From: Lunularia cruciata
Taxonomy: Eukaryota > Streptophyta > Marchantiopsida > Lunulariales > Lunulariaceae
Direction of reading: 5' to 3'
Assembly: GCA_948567375.1 (NCBI GenBank)
Contig: OX419755.1
Location: forward strand, 40,491,001 to 40,555,000
Length of the DNA stretch: 64,000 nt
Shown piece after piece: positions 1 to 10,894 of the stretch (positions are counted from its first letter, which is position 1; the number at the start of each line of letters is the position of its first letter). The position numbers and the translations under genes are program-made. Under the pieces are notes generated by a model. The model was not told where the DNA came from, searched no databases, and saw only the letters and a list, made by a program, of their open reading frames with translations.

Positions 1-1891
1 GAGGTTCATCTTCTCATTTTCCAACAAGGCTTATGCATTGACCATCTACATGAAGAAGGGTGTAGATTACATGGTGATTTTGGAGGACAAGGAGGCTCTC
101 AAAGCTTTTGAGGAGCTCAAGCAATCCCTTGTTGTAGCTCCAATTCTTGTTAAACCTGATTGGAGTAAGCCTTTCATCCTCTACATTGATGCTTCAAATG
201 GAGCTATAGGATGCACTCTTAGTCAATTAGACCAAGATGGGCATGATCATCCAATAGCTTATGCTAGTAGGCAGATGGTTTTAGCAGAGAAGAACTACTC
301 TGTCACGGAGAGAGAAGGGTTGGCAGTGATCTTTGGTCTCAAGAAGTTTAGACACTACTTGATTGGAGGGAAAGCCACCATTGTCACGGATCACAAGGCT
401 TTGAAGTACATCTTCAACAAGCCTAATGTTGAAGGGAGACTAGCAAGGTGGATGATACTCTTGTCTGAGTATGATTACACCATTGAGGATAGGCTAGGAA
501 AGAAACATGCAAATGCTGATTTGTTATCTAGAGCTTATGATCATGATGGAGATGAGCCATTTGATGATTCCTTCCCGGACGAGGAGCTCATGACAATCTC
601 AGTCACTCAAGAGGTTCCAATGGAGTACAAGGAGATTGTGGATTTTGTGACAAGAGGTAACTATCCAGAAGGGATGCATGCTAGGGAGAGGAAGGCCCTT
701 GCAGCAAGATCTAGACATTACACAATGGTGGAGGATATTCTTTTTCACCAAGGAGCAGATGGTCTACTTTGAAGAGCAGTGGGTAAGGAAGAGTCTATCC
801 TACTCATAAAGGAGTTTCATGAAGGTTTAGTATGTGGAAGACACTTTGCAGGAAAGGTGACTGGTTTCAAGATTCTAGATGCAGGTTACCATTGGAGAGG
901 GATTTTCAAGGATTGTCTTGATTATTGCAAAACTTGTCATGTTTGTCAAGCTTTTGCTAGAAAGTCTACATCCACTCCACCACTTAGATCAATTCCATTG
1001 CTAGGACCTTTTGAGAAGTGGGGAATTGATTTTGTAGGTCCTCTCAATAGAACCCCAAGGAACAATTGGTACATTGTGGTAGTTACTGATTACCTTACCA
1101 AGTGGGTTGAGGCTAGACCATTGAGGGACAAAAATGAAGATGAAGTGGGTAGATTTCTTTATGAACGCATTATCACTAGGTTTGGATGCCCTTTGGAGTT
1201 GGTTTCTAATAGAGGAGGAGAGTTTACAAGAAGCATTACTACAGCCATGCTACGACATTTCTCTATCACACATAGAGTAACTACATCCTATAAGCCAAAT
1301 TCCATTGGCTTGGCAGAGAGAACCAATCAGACCTTGTGCATGATGTTGGCCAAAGATGCAAAAATGGAGTGGGCTAAACATCATTGGGACAAGAGGATTC
1401 ATGCAAATTTGTGGGAGTATAGGACAACCATGAAGACTTCCACCGGATATTCTCCATTTCAACTGGTGTATGGTATTGAGTCTACCTTACCTATTCACTT
1501 TGATCTTCCTACCTTCCAAAGCATTCATAGGAGATTGAAGACAGCACAAGGAGGTGATGCAGAGAAGTCAAGGAAGGATCAACTCATGGAGTTGGAAGAG
1601 GCAAGAGCAGTTGCTATGGTTCAAGTGGAGCAAGCCCAAAGGAAACAAAAGGAGAGCTATGACAAGAGGCAAGGCAAGAAGAAGGTGGAGCCTTTCAAGG
1701 AAGGTGATTGGGTAATGTTGTTTGATTCTATTTGATTCAAGAGAGCGCAAAAGAAGTTTTTGCCTAAGTACTTTGGACCTTTCATAGTGGAGAAGGTGTG
1801 GGGCAATTACACCTATGATCTCAAGGAGTTGGGAGGAAGACACTTTGATAGGATTAACCATGATAAGTTGAAGATGTATCATAGAAGGTAG
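1..1891 (+). pseudogene. Ty3/gypsy pol, RNase H and integrase, two in-frame stops
   Basis: One reading frame runs from the left edge to a TAG at 1889-1891. It is interrupted by TGA codons at 770-772 and 1733-1735. From about 170 to 540 it encodes an RNase H domain with its acidic residues visible (YIDAS, the E of EREGL, VTDHK and NADLLSR). The integrase follows: an HHCC-type zinc finger ending CKTCHVCQ near 950, then the core with GIDFVGPL and the terminal Glu in GLAERTNQ. The second catalytic Asp is replaced by Asn (VSNRGGEF, about 1207), so the integrase would be inactive even without the stops. The C-terminal tail is rich in Lys and ends KMYHRR. There is no chromodomain. In a living element this polyprotein would degrade the RNA template and insert the cDNA. 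Confidence 0.9.
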
Positions 1892-1939
1892 AGAGACCTT
1901 CACTTTGAGGACAAAGTGAAAACTTAGCCCGGGGGTAAA

Positions 1940-2648
1940 TGTAACACCCATTTGTGCATGTGTGTGGTATTGTGATATTTAGCTTGGTATTACAAGTACT
2001 TAAGAGATATTATTTATATAGAGATAAAGGATGGTTCTATATTAGTCATGGTTAGCTAAAGTTAGTCATAGCTAAGATAGAGCGGACTTTACTTTAGAGG
2101 AAGTAGAAAAGATGAGCACCACTATTTTGGATTTTAGTGTGTTGACTTGGTATTATTCCTAGGTGTTTGGCTTTGAGGAAAGAGTTGAGAACTCTTGGGC
2201 CCGCAAGCCTTTTTGTTTTGGATTCTTCTTTAGTCCAAGGATAGCCCATGTGAAGGAATCCTTGACTTAGTGGTTGAGTCAAGATAAGACCACATGCTTA
2301 GAGGAATATGCCCATGTGAATGGATATTCCTTTCTTCTTTTTGACTTTACTTGACTTTTAGTCTAGTAACTTGAGTTACTACAGTAATTAGTAACTTTGG
2401 TATGTAACTATTTCACAAGTATATAAACAAGGGGTGAGGAGGTACTCATCATCCTTTCATTTGCAACTATCTCTCTCTCATTGAGTTCTCTAGTGAGCAA
2501 TGTCTTGAGTCTTGGAGTGTTAGCCTTGGAGGAGTATGATGGAGTTGGGGTTCCTTGCCTTCTTAGTCCATGGTGCGCTACCATAATAGCCATCAGAGGT
2601 TCATCCTAAGTGAGAGACAGGCCGGCTCACAGGGCAGATACTCACTCA
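1940..2648 (+). repeat. 3' LTR of E0 (LTR family C)
   Basis: It starts TGTAACACCC just after a GC-rich stretch (agcccgggggtaaa) that takes the polypurine-tract position. A TATA box (tatataaa) lies at 2420-2427. The right end is uncertain. Alignment with the copies at 25885-26618 and 45539-46271 puts it near 2648, where those copies end in TAACA or TTACA. Confidence 0.75.
2420..2427 (+). promoter_or_regulatory. TATA box of LTR C
   Basis: The sequence tatataaa sits about 480 bp into the LTR and about 220 bp before its end. That is the usual place for the U3 core promoter of a plant LTR. The other C copies keep a similar AT core here. Confidence 0.5.
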
Positions 2649-2651
2649 CCT

Positions 2652-2843
2652 CTTGGTGGAGAAGATTTCATTCCGGAATAGGAAGTGATGTTCTTGAGTG
2701 ATGGAGAGGAGGAGATTATACATGATGAAGAGGATGATGATGATGATGATCATGAAGATGTAGAGAGTGAGAGTGAGAGTGAGGACAAGGACACAAGTGC
2801 TAATGATGGGCAGGATGAGGGAGAGGATGAGGATGATGAGTGA
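2652..2843 (+). pseudogene. Acidic protein tail, unknown
   Basis: This short plus-strand frame begins directly after LTR C. It has an in-frame TAG at 2679-2681, is open from an ATG at 2688 (51 codons) and stops at TGA 2841-2843. The product is almost entirely Asp, Glu and Ser, with a run of six Asp and SESESE repeats, encoded by GAT/GAG microsatellite-like DNA. AT-rich sequence follows that could be a former 3' UTR. It resembles the acidic tails seen on some plant transposase-derived proteins, but no catalytic domain is present and I do not recognise the family. It may be the last exon of a gene that E0 interrupted. Confidence 0.35.
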
Positions 2844-3080
2844 TTGATTAGATTTGAGTTTTGGCATATGTTTTTGTATGTTTTTGTTGTTTGAAAACAT
2901 ACAAAGTTCTATTCCATATACTATTATTGGATTTAATAAATATGATAATTTAACATTCCTTAATTAATGAAATTGTGTATCTACTTGATGCCAAAATGAG
3001 TTTTACCGATGGATGACTAAATTTATCACTTGTGAATAGGTGTTCAACAGATTCATGTTGAGACACATGCCTTACCGATA

Positions 3081-3836
3081 GTGAGGTTATTGAGTGATAG
3101 TTTTAAGGAGGGAGTTCCTTCTCTGTCTTCATCCTTTAAGAAAGCTCCATCTTCCTCTTCTTCCCCTTATCTCCTCTCTACATATGTGGAGAGTGCACCT
3201 CACCCCACTTTTGTCATAGTACCTTCACCCTCTTCTTGTTTTATTGACATCACTTGTGTTTTAGATGATTGTATTCAAGTGGTTGAGGAGGGAAAGAGAC
3301 TTTTGGTTGAGCATGAGAGTAGATTAGATAGTGTAGAAGAGCACAAGAGATTAGTGCTTAAGCACAAGAGGAGTGTGGAGAGTATAGAGGAGCAAGAGAT
3401 ATTAGTGCTTGAGCACAAGAAATGATTGTAGACCATAGAGGAGCATGGTAGATTGTTAGTAGAGAGAGAAGGACTCCATTGTGAGCAAGAATATATTCTT
3501 GCTGCTATTGAGGAGAGGCATGAGATGGAGATAGAGCAAAGATTAGCTAACTTGGACTTGGACATCCTAGGTGTCACTACCATGGTTGAGGGTTATAAGG
3601 TTGAGTTACAAAATCAGGCACGAGAGTTAGCATTTGATATGGAGAGGTGTGAGAGTACACATGTTCAAGTAGAGGAGAGTGAGAGTAGTCTAGCTCAAGT
3701 GAAGGATTTTGTGGCTTATCTTGGGACCAAGACTATGTACTATAGCTTGCTAGACCTATATTTCCATGAGAAGCAAACCCAAATTGATACCACTATTGTG
3801 GTAGATGCCACCCATGTGTTACATGCAGTGTTGTGA
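3081..3836 (+). pseudogene. Degenerate coiled-coil ORF, unknown
   Basis: One frame of about 250 codons starts at a GTG (no ATG is visible at 3081). It carries two stops close together at 3423-3425 (TGA) and 3429-3431 (TAG). A Ser/Pro-rich N-terminus (residues ~15-50) is followed by a charged Glu/Lys/His-rich stretch of tandem 17-residue units (residues 69-136). A second charged region then predicts a helix, ending near residue 250. There is no Cys knuckle, protease motif or other domain I can name. It could be a gag-like ORF of a non-autonomous element or a decayed host gene. The plus orientation matches the ORFs that follow. Confidence 0.4.
3285..3488 (+). repeat. Four 51-bp tandem repeats coding 17-aa units
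   Basis: The period is exactly 51 bp. Units start at 3285, 3336, 3387 and 3438, and each begins with a Glu-Glu codon pair followed by a basic and leucine-rich stretch. Both premature stops of the host ORF fall in the third unit. Confidence 0.7.
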
Positions 3837-5349
3837 CTCAAGAAACCCAAACTTTTGCATCATCACGCAGTGTGCATACTCAAGAGGCTCAGACTGAGTT
3901 TAAAGAGAGGCTTTAGCTATCAAGAGAGTAAATTCCATGTGTTCTCTTCCCAAGCTTTATGCGGAAGAAGATTATTGTTGTGGATATTACTTGTTTGGCA
4001 TCATATTGGGTTCGTGGTAGATCCGGTTTCCATGCGTGGAAGACTAAGACTACTAGGCATTGTTGGTGCCCTCACACATAGTCAGGGACTATAGGATGGA
4101 TCATAGGTCATGGGGTTTGCCATTTCATTCAGTTTTGTTTGCTACGCTTTGAGGTTATCTTGTGAATAGATCTTACTCCATATGGAGTGGAGTGGTTGCT
4201 TTGGAGCATGTGGTAGTGGTCAAAAATCCCAAAGGGAGTTCACACCGGGTCTTACCTCATGGCATGTTTGTGTTCTACAAATGTCAAGCAAGATGATGAG
4301 TTTAGAAGACTTAAAGTTAGATCATATGATCATCTCATTTCATTAGGTTTACCATGTCATAATCTTCTTATCCTAGACAATTTTGCACTCTCTTATTATA
4401 GGAACCATCCGCATTGTGCTATCCATAGTACCCACTTCCATCCTTATAGGGTAGAGAGAACTTTATACACTTGCTCATTTGGCCCTTTGATGAGTGCTTT
4501 GGATACATTTATCCATGATGATAGGCCTATTATTATTTGGGCAGAAGAGGAGTAGACATCCCACAGATTGAGTTCTTATAGTAGTGACCTAGATTCCCTT
4601 CTTGCTACCGGTATCAGGCACTGACCCTTGGATGAGAGAGAGTGATCTCTTTGGTGTTCATTGAGTCCATTTTGGATTCAACATCATGTATACCGGTGTA
4701 CACTTGAGGATGCATTAGTAGCACTTCTACACCATGTTTCATCTCCCTCTTCTTCTTCACCTCCTTCTCTAGCATATTTACATGCTATAGTGGCTCCCCT
4801 TTTATACACATCCTTTGTACATTTATACATATCTTATGTATCATCTTCTCTCGCATACCTTTTATCACATTTTTCTCTAACTTTGCTTGTCAAACTCTCA
4901 ATGATCATTATTGTGTTATGTGTCACTTCTTTTATGTTTGATTGGGCATTAAATTGGCGCCTATGAGCAACATCCAGAGAAGTTGAGTACCATCATGAAG
5001 CTTTGAGCAGCATCTTAACAACATGCACCATTGTGTGTTGCTAGAAACCATGCGCTACTCATGGCACCTTATGCCACTCGTGGCACCGGGCGCTTATGAG
5101 TCATAGTTGATCTGCATCTCACCACAACAATAGGTGCCATTGCATGTCGCCCAAAACACACTCACAACACGGAGCGGTATCAAGTATGAGCATTAACAAG
5201 TGCCGATGAGCAGCAACAGGCTACAGTGAGCATTGTCTTTTCAAAAAACTCATTTAACATTTCAAAAAACATGGTTTATATTTTGAACCATAACATTTTG
5301 AGAAAACTCATCCATCATTTAGATGGATGATCTTCATACAGAAATTGAG
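3837..5349 (+). other. Unassigned region with three small plus-strand ORFs
   Basis: Open frames lie at 3855-4094 (79 codons), 4259-4555 (98 codons, ATG start) and 4661-4966 (101 codons, hydrophobic and Ser-rich). They share orientation with the coiled-coil ORF upstream and may be parts of one decayed element. The 4259-4555 product has no motif I recognise. From about 4970 to 5220 the DNA is a loose repetition of short ATG-, GCAC- and GAGC-containing words without an ORF; similar text recurs at 10300-10760. Confidence 0.3.
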
Positions 5350-6660
5350 TTAGCACTTTGAATACATGATTATTTCCTTAGGAGATTTTCCTACTTGGAG
5401 GAGACTCTTTTTGATTTCATGAGTGCACTTTGACTCTAAAATCTTCTCCTTGAACCTATGTTTGTCTACCCTTGCTTTCCTTTTATCAGCACTCAGTTTC
5501 TTCTCAATTTCAACTTTCAGCTTCTTTGTCTCTAATCTAATGCGTTTAGTTTCCATTTTCATAAGTGTTTTCTTTCTTTTTTTCATGTTGGTGGCTTTTA
5601 GTTCAACTAGTTGTAACCTCTCCCGTGATTCTATAGTATTTACTTTCAACATGGTGATTTTTGCTAAATCATGAGACAATGACATACTAGGAGACATCTT
5701 GGATACCTTACTTGCTGAGATTCCACCTTTTCTCCTTTTTGGGTCACATTCTCCTTCTTGGTCCAGGAAAGTGCCCTCAAACCCAACCCTTGTAGTAGAA
5801 GTTAGTTGAGGTGGTGTCACAAAAGGTGAGTCCTCTATAGGCGCCACAAATGGTGACTCCTCCTTGGGTGATTGGATTTGATTATCTGTGTAAACACTAG
5901 GTATATTTTCCACCCTTGGGTGTTTGGGAAAAATTGGGGCCATGACTTTGAGAGCATCACCTTTGGAGGAGATGGGAATTGAGAGCCCTCCTATGCACTT
6001 TCATGGACCTCCTATGAGCCAACCTTGCTCAAATTAGGATTTAAATCTCCCAAACTTACCATAGTGGGTGGACTAATGTTTGCTTTTTCCTTGAACATGG
6101 CTTCCATTCTAGCAAAATGCGGGCACATTCTATTCAGCTTATCTTCTATAGTTCTCCACCCTTTGCCATTTTCCTTCTTGATAAGACCCTCTCCCACAGC
6201 CTTGTTCTTCAACTCCCTAGTTTCGTTGTATTTTTTCATGTACCTCAACCATTTCTTGTAAAGCATGTCACATGTCATTGAACTGGGAAATCCTTGCTCC
6301 TCTTGTATAAAAGATATAGCCATGAAACTAAAAGTGGTGGATTTTTGAATAGGCTTTTTGCAATTCACACCATGAATCTGTGCAAATGCTCAAGGTCCTC
6401 CAAATAATCCAGTATTTGTCCATAATGGTGTATCACCATGCAAAACCTTTCATTGTCTTTCATTGCAAGGCATAAAATAAGCCATCCTAAAAAACTCTCT
6501 AAATTTCCCTAATGATTGTTCAAGTTGCTGTGAATCCAAAAGTGAGCCTCCTCCACTACAACAAGGTACCTAATCTCCCATTGCTATATTATCATTGCCC
6601 TTTTGGGGTAAAATCTCTCGACCCCCAATCAATTTTTTGGTTGCCATATGGCGGCACAGA
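5350..6660 (-). pseudogene. Myb/SANT-like ORF1 of a PIF/Harbinger element, left copy
   Basis: Two open stretches, 5350-5943 (197 codons) and 6012-6368 (118 codons), lie in different frames, so at least one frameshift separates them. Degenerate coding similarity continues upstream to about 6660. The 6012-6368 part resembles plant Myb/SANT-like (trihelix-type) proteins: a WLRYM helix, then GKGWRTIEDKLNRMCPHF. The 5350-5943 part has a KRRK basic patch near residue 70 and a long Lys/Glu-rich helix, possibly a coiled coil. In plant PIF/Harbinger elements a Myb-like ORF1 acts with the transposase in DNA binding. The transposase-like gene at 10895-12060 is on the same strand. The family assignment is moderate because I could not run a profile search. 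Confidence 0.5.
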
Positions 6661-8665
6661 TTGTTTTCCATAACTCGGGCTATCATGTGTGGCACTAATG
6701 TATAGAAATGAACCACCACACCAATGTGAACTACAAATCTTCTATTTTAGTTGACTGACAAATGCACTCGGGATGCCAAATTTGAGTTGAGATTTTGAAT
6801 AGTTGAGAGCGGCATTTTGGATCCACAAACAAGTTCAATATCTCATTCCAAAACCCACCCACCAAACCACGTGGCTACCCTCTCAATAAACCACATCACC
6901 TCTTTTGATAATCATTTGTTTCATTATGCTATTCCTAAAAATCCATTTCATTACACTTAAATTTTATAAATGAACACAAATTTGATGACATACCTTGTAC
7001 CGCAATTTATAGTGCATTCATTATAAACATCTCATCTTGTTACAAAGTTCACTAAAAATAGTTACAAAGTTTGTTATTTATCCCATAGACATCCATCAAA
7101 ACTATTATTGAAACCCCCTTATATGCCTTAGTTACAACCTCCTAAAGAGTTTGCAAGAATGGCTTACTCCCATGCATGGCTCAAGGCACAAATTTGAGGT
7201 GCACACAGGGGAGAATAAAAAAATACCTTAAAATCATGAGCAAAGGGTACACCAAATACTATAGGAAGGTCTTAGAGGGCCCCTTGATTGTCAACTACAG
7301 GTTTGTTAAAGTGTCAGTTCCCAATGGGGGGTTCCAAAAATAGATTTGATAGATGTCTACAAGCTAAATAACAAACTTTGTGATTATTTAGTGAACTATG
7401 TAGCTAGATTAGATGGTAATAAATGAATGCTCTATAAATTCAATTATGAGGTATTTGGTCCAAGTTGCATTCATTTATAAAATCAAGCATGATGTTACGG
7501 AGGTTAAGGAATGCCATATTGAAATAAATTATGGTCAAAAAAGGTGACATGGTTTCTTGGAAGGATGGCCTCGTGGTTGGGTGAGTTGGTCTTGATTTAT
7601 GAACCTTTTTGGATTCAAGATGCATGCTCTTGAGTATTCAATTCTCAACTTAAATTCACCATTCTTGAGTGCAAATGCTCCTTTTGTTAGTCAACTAAAC
7701 AGTGGTTTTGTAGTTTTATTTCCATAGAATAATGCAACAAAGGATAGAGTTGAGTGAGTTATGGTAAATGATATGTGCCACCCTATGGCAAACAAGAAAT
7801 TGATGGGGGTTCCAGGCTTTTTGCTCCAAAAGGGCAACCAAAAATTAGTAATGGGAGATCAAGTACCTTGTTGCAAGGCATGAGACTCACTTTTGGATGC
7901 AAATCCAAGATCTATAGACTTGCCTTTGGATTCACAAAGCAATATGAACAACCATTAGGGGAATTTGGAGAACTATTGAGGATGGCTTCTTTTGTACCTG
8001 GCAAAACAAAAGAGGATGAACTATTTTGCACGGCAATGCACTATTATGGCCAAATAATGGATTATTTGGAGGACCCCAAGAATTTTTCACAAATTCATGG
8101 TGGGAATTGCAAAAAACACATTCAAAAATTGATTGCTTTCAATTTCATGGTAACATTTTTGATCAGGGAGGGATAAGGATTTCCTACTTCTATGATAGGT
8201 GACCGGCTTTACAAGAAATGGTTGAGATATATGAAAGAATACAAAGAAACTCAAGAGCTTGAGAACAAGTCTATAGGAGAAGGTCTCATAGAGAAGAATA
8301 TAGCAAAGGGTGAAGAACTATAAAAGATAAATTGAATGGAATGTGCCTACATTTTGTTAGAATTCCTATGTTTGGGAATAGAGCAAACATTAGTCCACAT
8401 GCTATTGTAACTTTGGGAGATTTAAATCCCAATTTGAGTGAGGTTGGCATGGAGGAGGTCCATAAAGGTGCAGAGGAGTGCTCTTAGTTCCCATCTCTCC
8501 CTAAGGTGGTGCTCCCAGACTTGTGCACCCAGTTTGTCCCAAACACCCAAGGGGTTGAAAGGTTACCGAGTGTTTACATGGATGATGGAATCCTATCACC
8601 CAAGGATGAGTCACCATTTTTTGCACCAATAGAGGACTCACCTTTTTTTAGACCACCTCCTTAAA
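5810..8665. repeat. Long inverted repeat (~1.3-kb arms) of Harbinger ORF1
   Basis: The left arm (about 5810-7125) is the diverged reverse complement of the right arm (about 7322-8665), with a spacer near 196 bp. Matching blocks follow the same order in both arms, for example the stretches ending GTCAGTCAACTAA near 6750 and TTAGTCAACTAAAC near 7697, and the coding parts. The copies differ at many sites and carry different indels, so this is an old head-to-head duplication. Confidence 0.75.
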
Positions 8666-8668
8666 ATT
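7775..8668 (+). pseudogene. Myb/SANT-like ORF1, right (inverted) copy
   Basis: Open from 7775 to 8176 (133 codons). Similarity to the left copy then continues in other frames to about 8668, with a stop at the end of 8176, a later frameshift and a TAG near 8487. It shares the block QIMDYLEDP, the Asn-Cys-Lys-Lys stretch and the KKWLRYMKEY helix with the left copy. The conserved acidic/proline block (residues like SPKDESPF) sits at 8595-8620. After 8665 the left-copy sequence no longer matches, so the basic C-terminal helix is missing here. It is a decayed duplicate with no sign of function. Confidence 0.5.
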
Positions 8669-10894
8669 CTATATGGGATGTACAATCTTGTGCCAAATAT
8701 TGGTGCCACTAGTGCGCCCATCAATTGGAAGAAAGCACTAAAAGCAAGATACACACATTGCTTTGCCAAATATCTCTTTGCAATGCTATCTCTTTGGGGA
8801 AACCAATTTGAAACAGTTGTGTAAGGAAATATCTTCCTCCTTGGTGTCCTCTCCTTTGGCATTGCAAGTGCATCTCTAACTACATCCAATTGAGATTCCT
8901 CCCCTTGACCAAACTTGTGCATGAATTCTTATCCCAAGAACTCACAAACTCATTACATGGATAAACCTGCAAAAACCACAAACCAAAAAAACTTAACCTC
9001 CATTCCAAAACCCTGACAATGTTGGTTGCCGCTTGGAGACACTCTATGTATAGAAAAAAGATGCCGGATGTCATTTGTTGCTATGGAAATCAAGAGAAAT
9101 TACCGTAGGATGACACCCATCAATGCTTGCAGATAGGTGCTGTGGTGTTAGACGTAGGGTAGGGCAATGCGGGGCACAAGGCAACGTTCAGTGATGCAGG
9201 TCAATGGCTGTTGGTGCTGCTAGGTAGGCACTATTGCAGGAAAGAAAAAAAAAGAGGTGGTGCCGGGTGCCGCTTGTTGGCGCCGTGGGATAGAGAATGG
9301 TTTAGGGTTGCACATTGACACTTGTTGACACAAGTAGGTGCAGGATGACACTAGGAAGCGCTATGGGAGAGACCCAAGCAACACTAGGTGACACTTGTAG
9401 GCGCTAAATATTGAAATATAAAAGGGAAAGCAAGTTTAAAAAACAAAGAAAAATGTAGAAAATAAATGAGGAAAGAAATAGAAATTCCTTTAGACATGGG
9501 TAGTGCAAGCCAAGGGTGATTTTGAGGCCGATTACATCCAGATTGACCTCCCTAATTCCAGAAATAACGGCTCAAATTTAATGCTTATCAAACCAACACC
9601 ACTTGATGAAGTTTGCTAGGTGTTGAATGGTGTGGAATGAGATAAGAAAATCTCCTTCTTGTGTCTTCCTCATGTCTTCACCGTAGACAATCTTCTCATA
9701 ACCCTAAATTTCTGCTTGTAACCTCAGATTTTTGAGAATGAGTGAAACTCAAATGAGTGGATTTGATCCTGAAAATTTTGTGCTCTTTGCTCCTTGGTCT
9801 CCTCTCAACTCTCACTTTGTTCAGAAACTACCTCTCCTCTCAAAATGGCTCCCAAACACTCTCTTCTACTCTCAATAAATGGCTCTCCCAAACTCTCTTT
9901 GAACCTTTTGCTCATTTTTGAAATATGCTTAATTTCAAACTAAAATATTCAAGACTTCATGACTTTTTGGTCATGAAGTCTTGAAATACAAATTTCTCTC
10001 AAACCCCACCACTCTTGAACCTCCTTGATCAGCCCAAAAATTGCTTCAAACTGGTACACCCTTTGGAAACTGAAAAATTCTAAACTCCTTCACTCACCTC
10101 TTCTCCTTCAAAAACCACTAAGCTAATGAAAAAAACATAACCTCCCAAAAAACTCTTCCAAACTGCTCAATTTGAGAAAGGTGAAATAGATTTGCAAGGG
10201 AGGGGGGTTTATATAGTCTTCCACATGACAAAATATATCTATAAACTGCACTCACTATATTTGAATTTTAGCAAAGTTAACCCAAATTTGAGTAGAAAAA
10301 TCTCAAATCATGAGCATCAACCAATAGCAACATGCGTTGCACCATGTTGCCAACCGGCACACCAAACAATTATTTATGAGAAGTGGTGCTTCCCAATGCC
10401 ACCAAATGGTGATGGGATGGGCACCATTGAGCATAAATGAGTGCCATGAGGTGCCAATATGCCAAATTTGAATGTCAACTTAAATTTGTGCCTCCAAGCG
10501 CCACCAAGCACTATCATGTGATGACAAGACGGGTGCCATTGAGCTGAGATAAGCACTATGGGGAGCCAACATGAAAAATCATATGGTTGTGAATGTAACC
10601 CTATGGCTGGTAGCTTTGAGCACCCGTTGGCGTCTATAGGCAAGCATAGTCCATTGGTCACCAAAGCACATTGGGCATCACCTAGTGCAATCCAACTACA
10701 TTTGGTGTCACTAGAGCATACTACACTTGGCATCACCTAGTGCCATCCAATTGTGTTGAGGCAACAACATATGACTACTTTTTAAATGCTATAGAAAGAG
10801 TAGTATAAGCATACATACAACAAGATACGGAGAATTTGATGTGAAGCATTTGAAGAATAATGATTTTTTTATTATAAAGAAACATAATCTTATT
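8666..10894. other. No recognised gene; low-complexity and hairpin DNA
   Basis: Small minus-strand frames at 8638-8922 and 8880-9074 are not recognisable proteins. The stretch 9110-9420 repeats GGTGC, GACAC and GGCGC words in irregular order. From 9480 to 10190 the DNA is ordinary AT-rich sequence with CTCTCAAA words and one perfect hairpin. Around 10300-10760 the TGCCA/CACCA word pattern seen near 5000 returns. Confidence 0.4.
9948..9985. repeat. Perfect 16-bp hairpin
   Basis: Arms 9948-9963 (TTCAAGACTTCATGAC) and 9970-9985 are exact reverse complements around a 6-base loop (tttttg). Nothing nearby assigns it to a known element. Confidence 0.8.

Larger units (their letters stand above)
1..2648 (+). 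mobile_element. E0: Ty3/gypsy element, 3' part (LTR family C)
   Basis: The window opens inside the pol gene of a plus-strand LTR retrotransposon. It runs through RNase H and integrase to a 3' LTR that begins TGTAACACCC. No chromodomain follows the integrase core and the pol frame closes about 50 bp before the LTR, so I place it outside the chromoviruses. The 5' half lies outside the window. Related copies are E4 (25885-44161, minus) and E7 (19715-23500, minus). Confidence 0.9.

Noticed and set aside
1250-1462. Minus-strand open frames over E0 pol (also 1568-1951)
   Set aside because: They lie opposite a well-supported integrase frame and have no own motifs; antisense shadows.
2725-2785. GAT/GAG microsatellite as an independent repeat feature
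   Set aside because: It falls within the acidic ORF and is explained by Asp/Glu/Ser codons.
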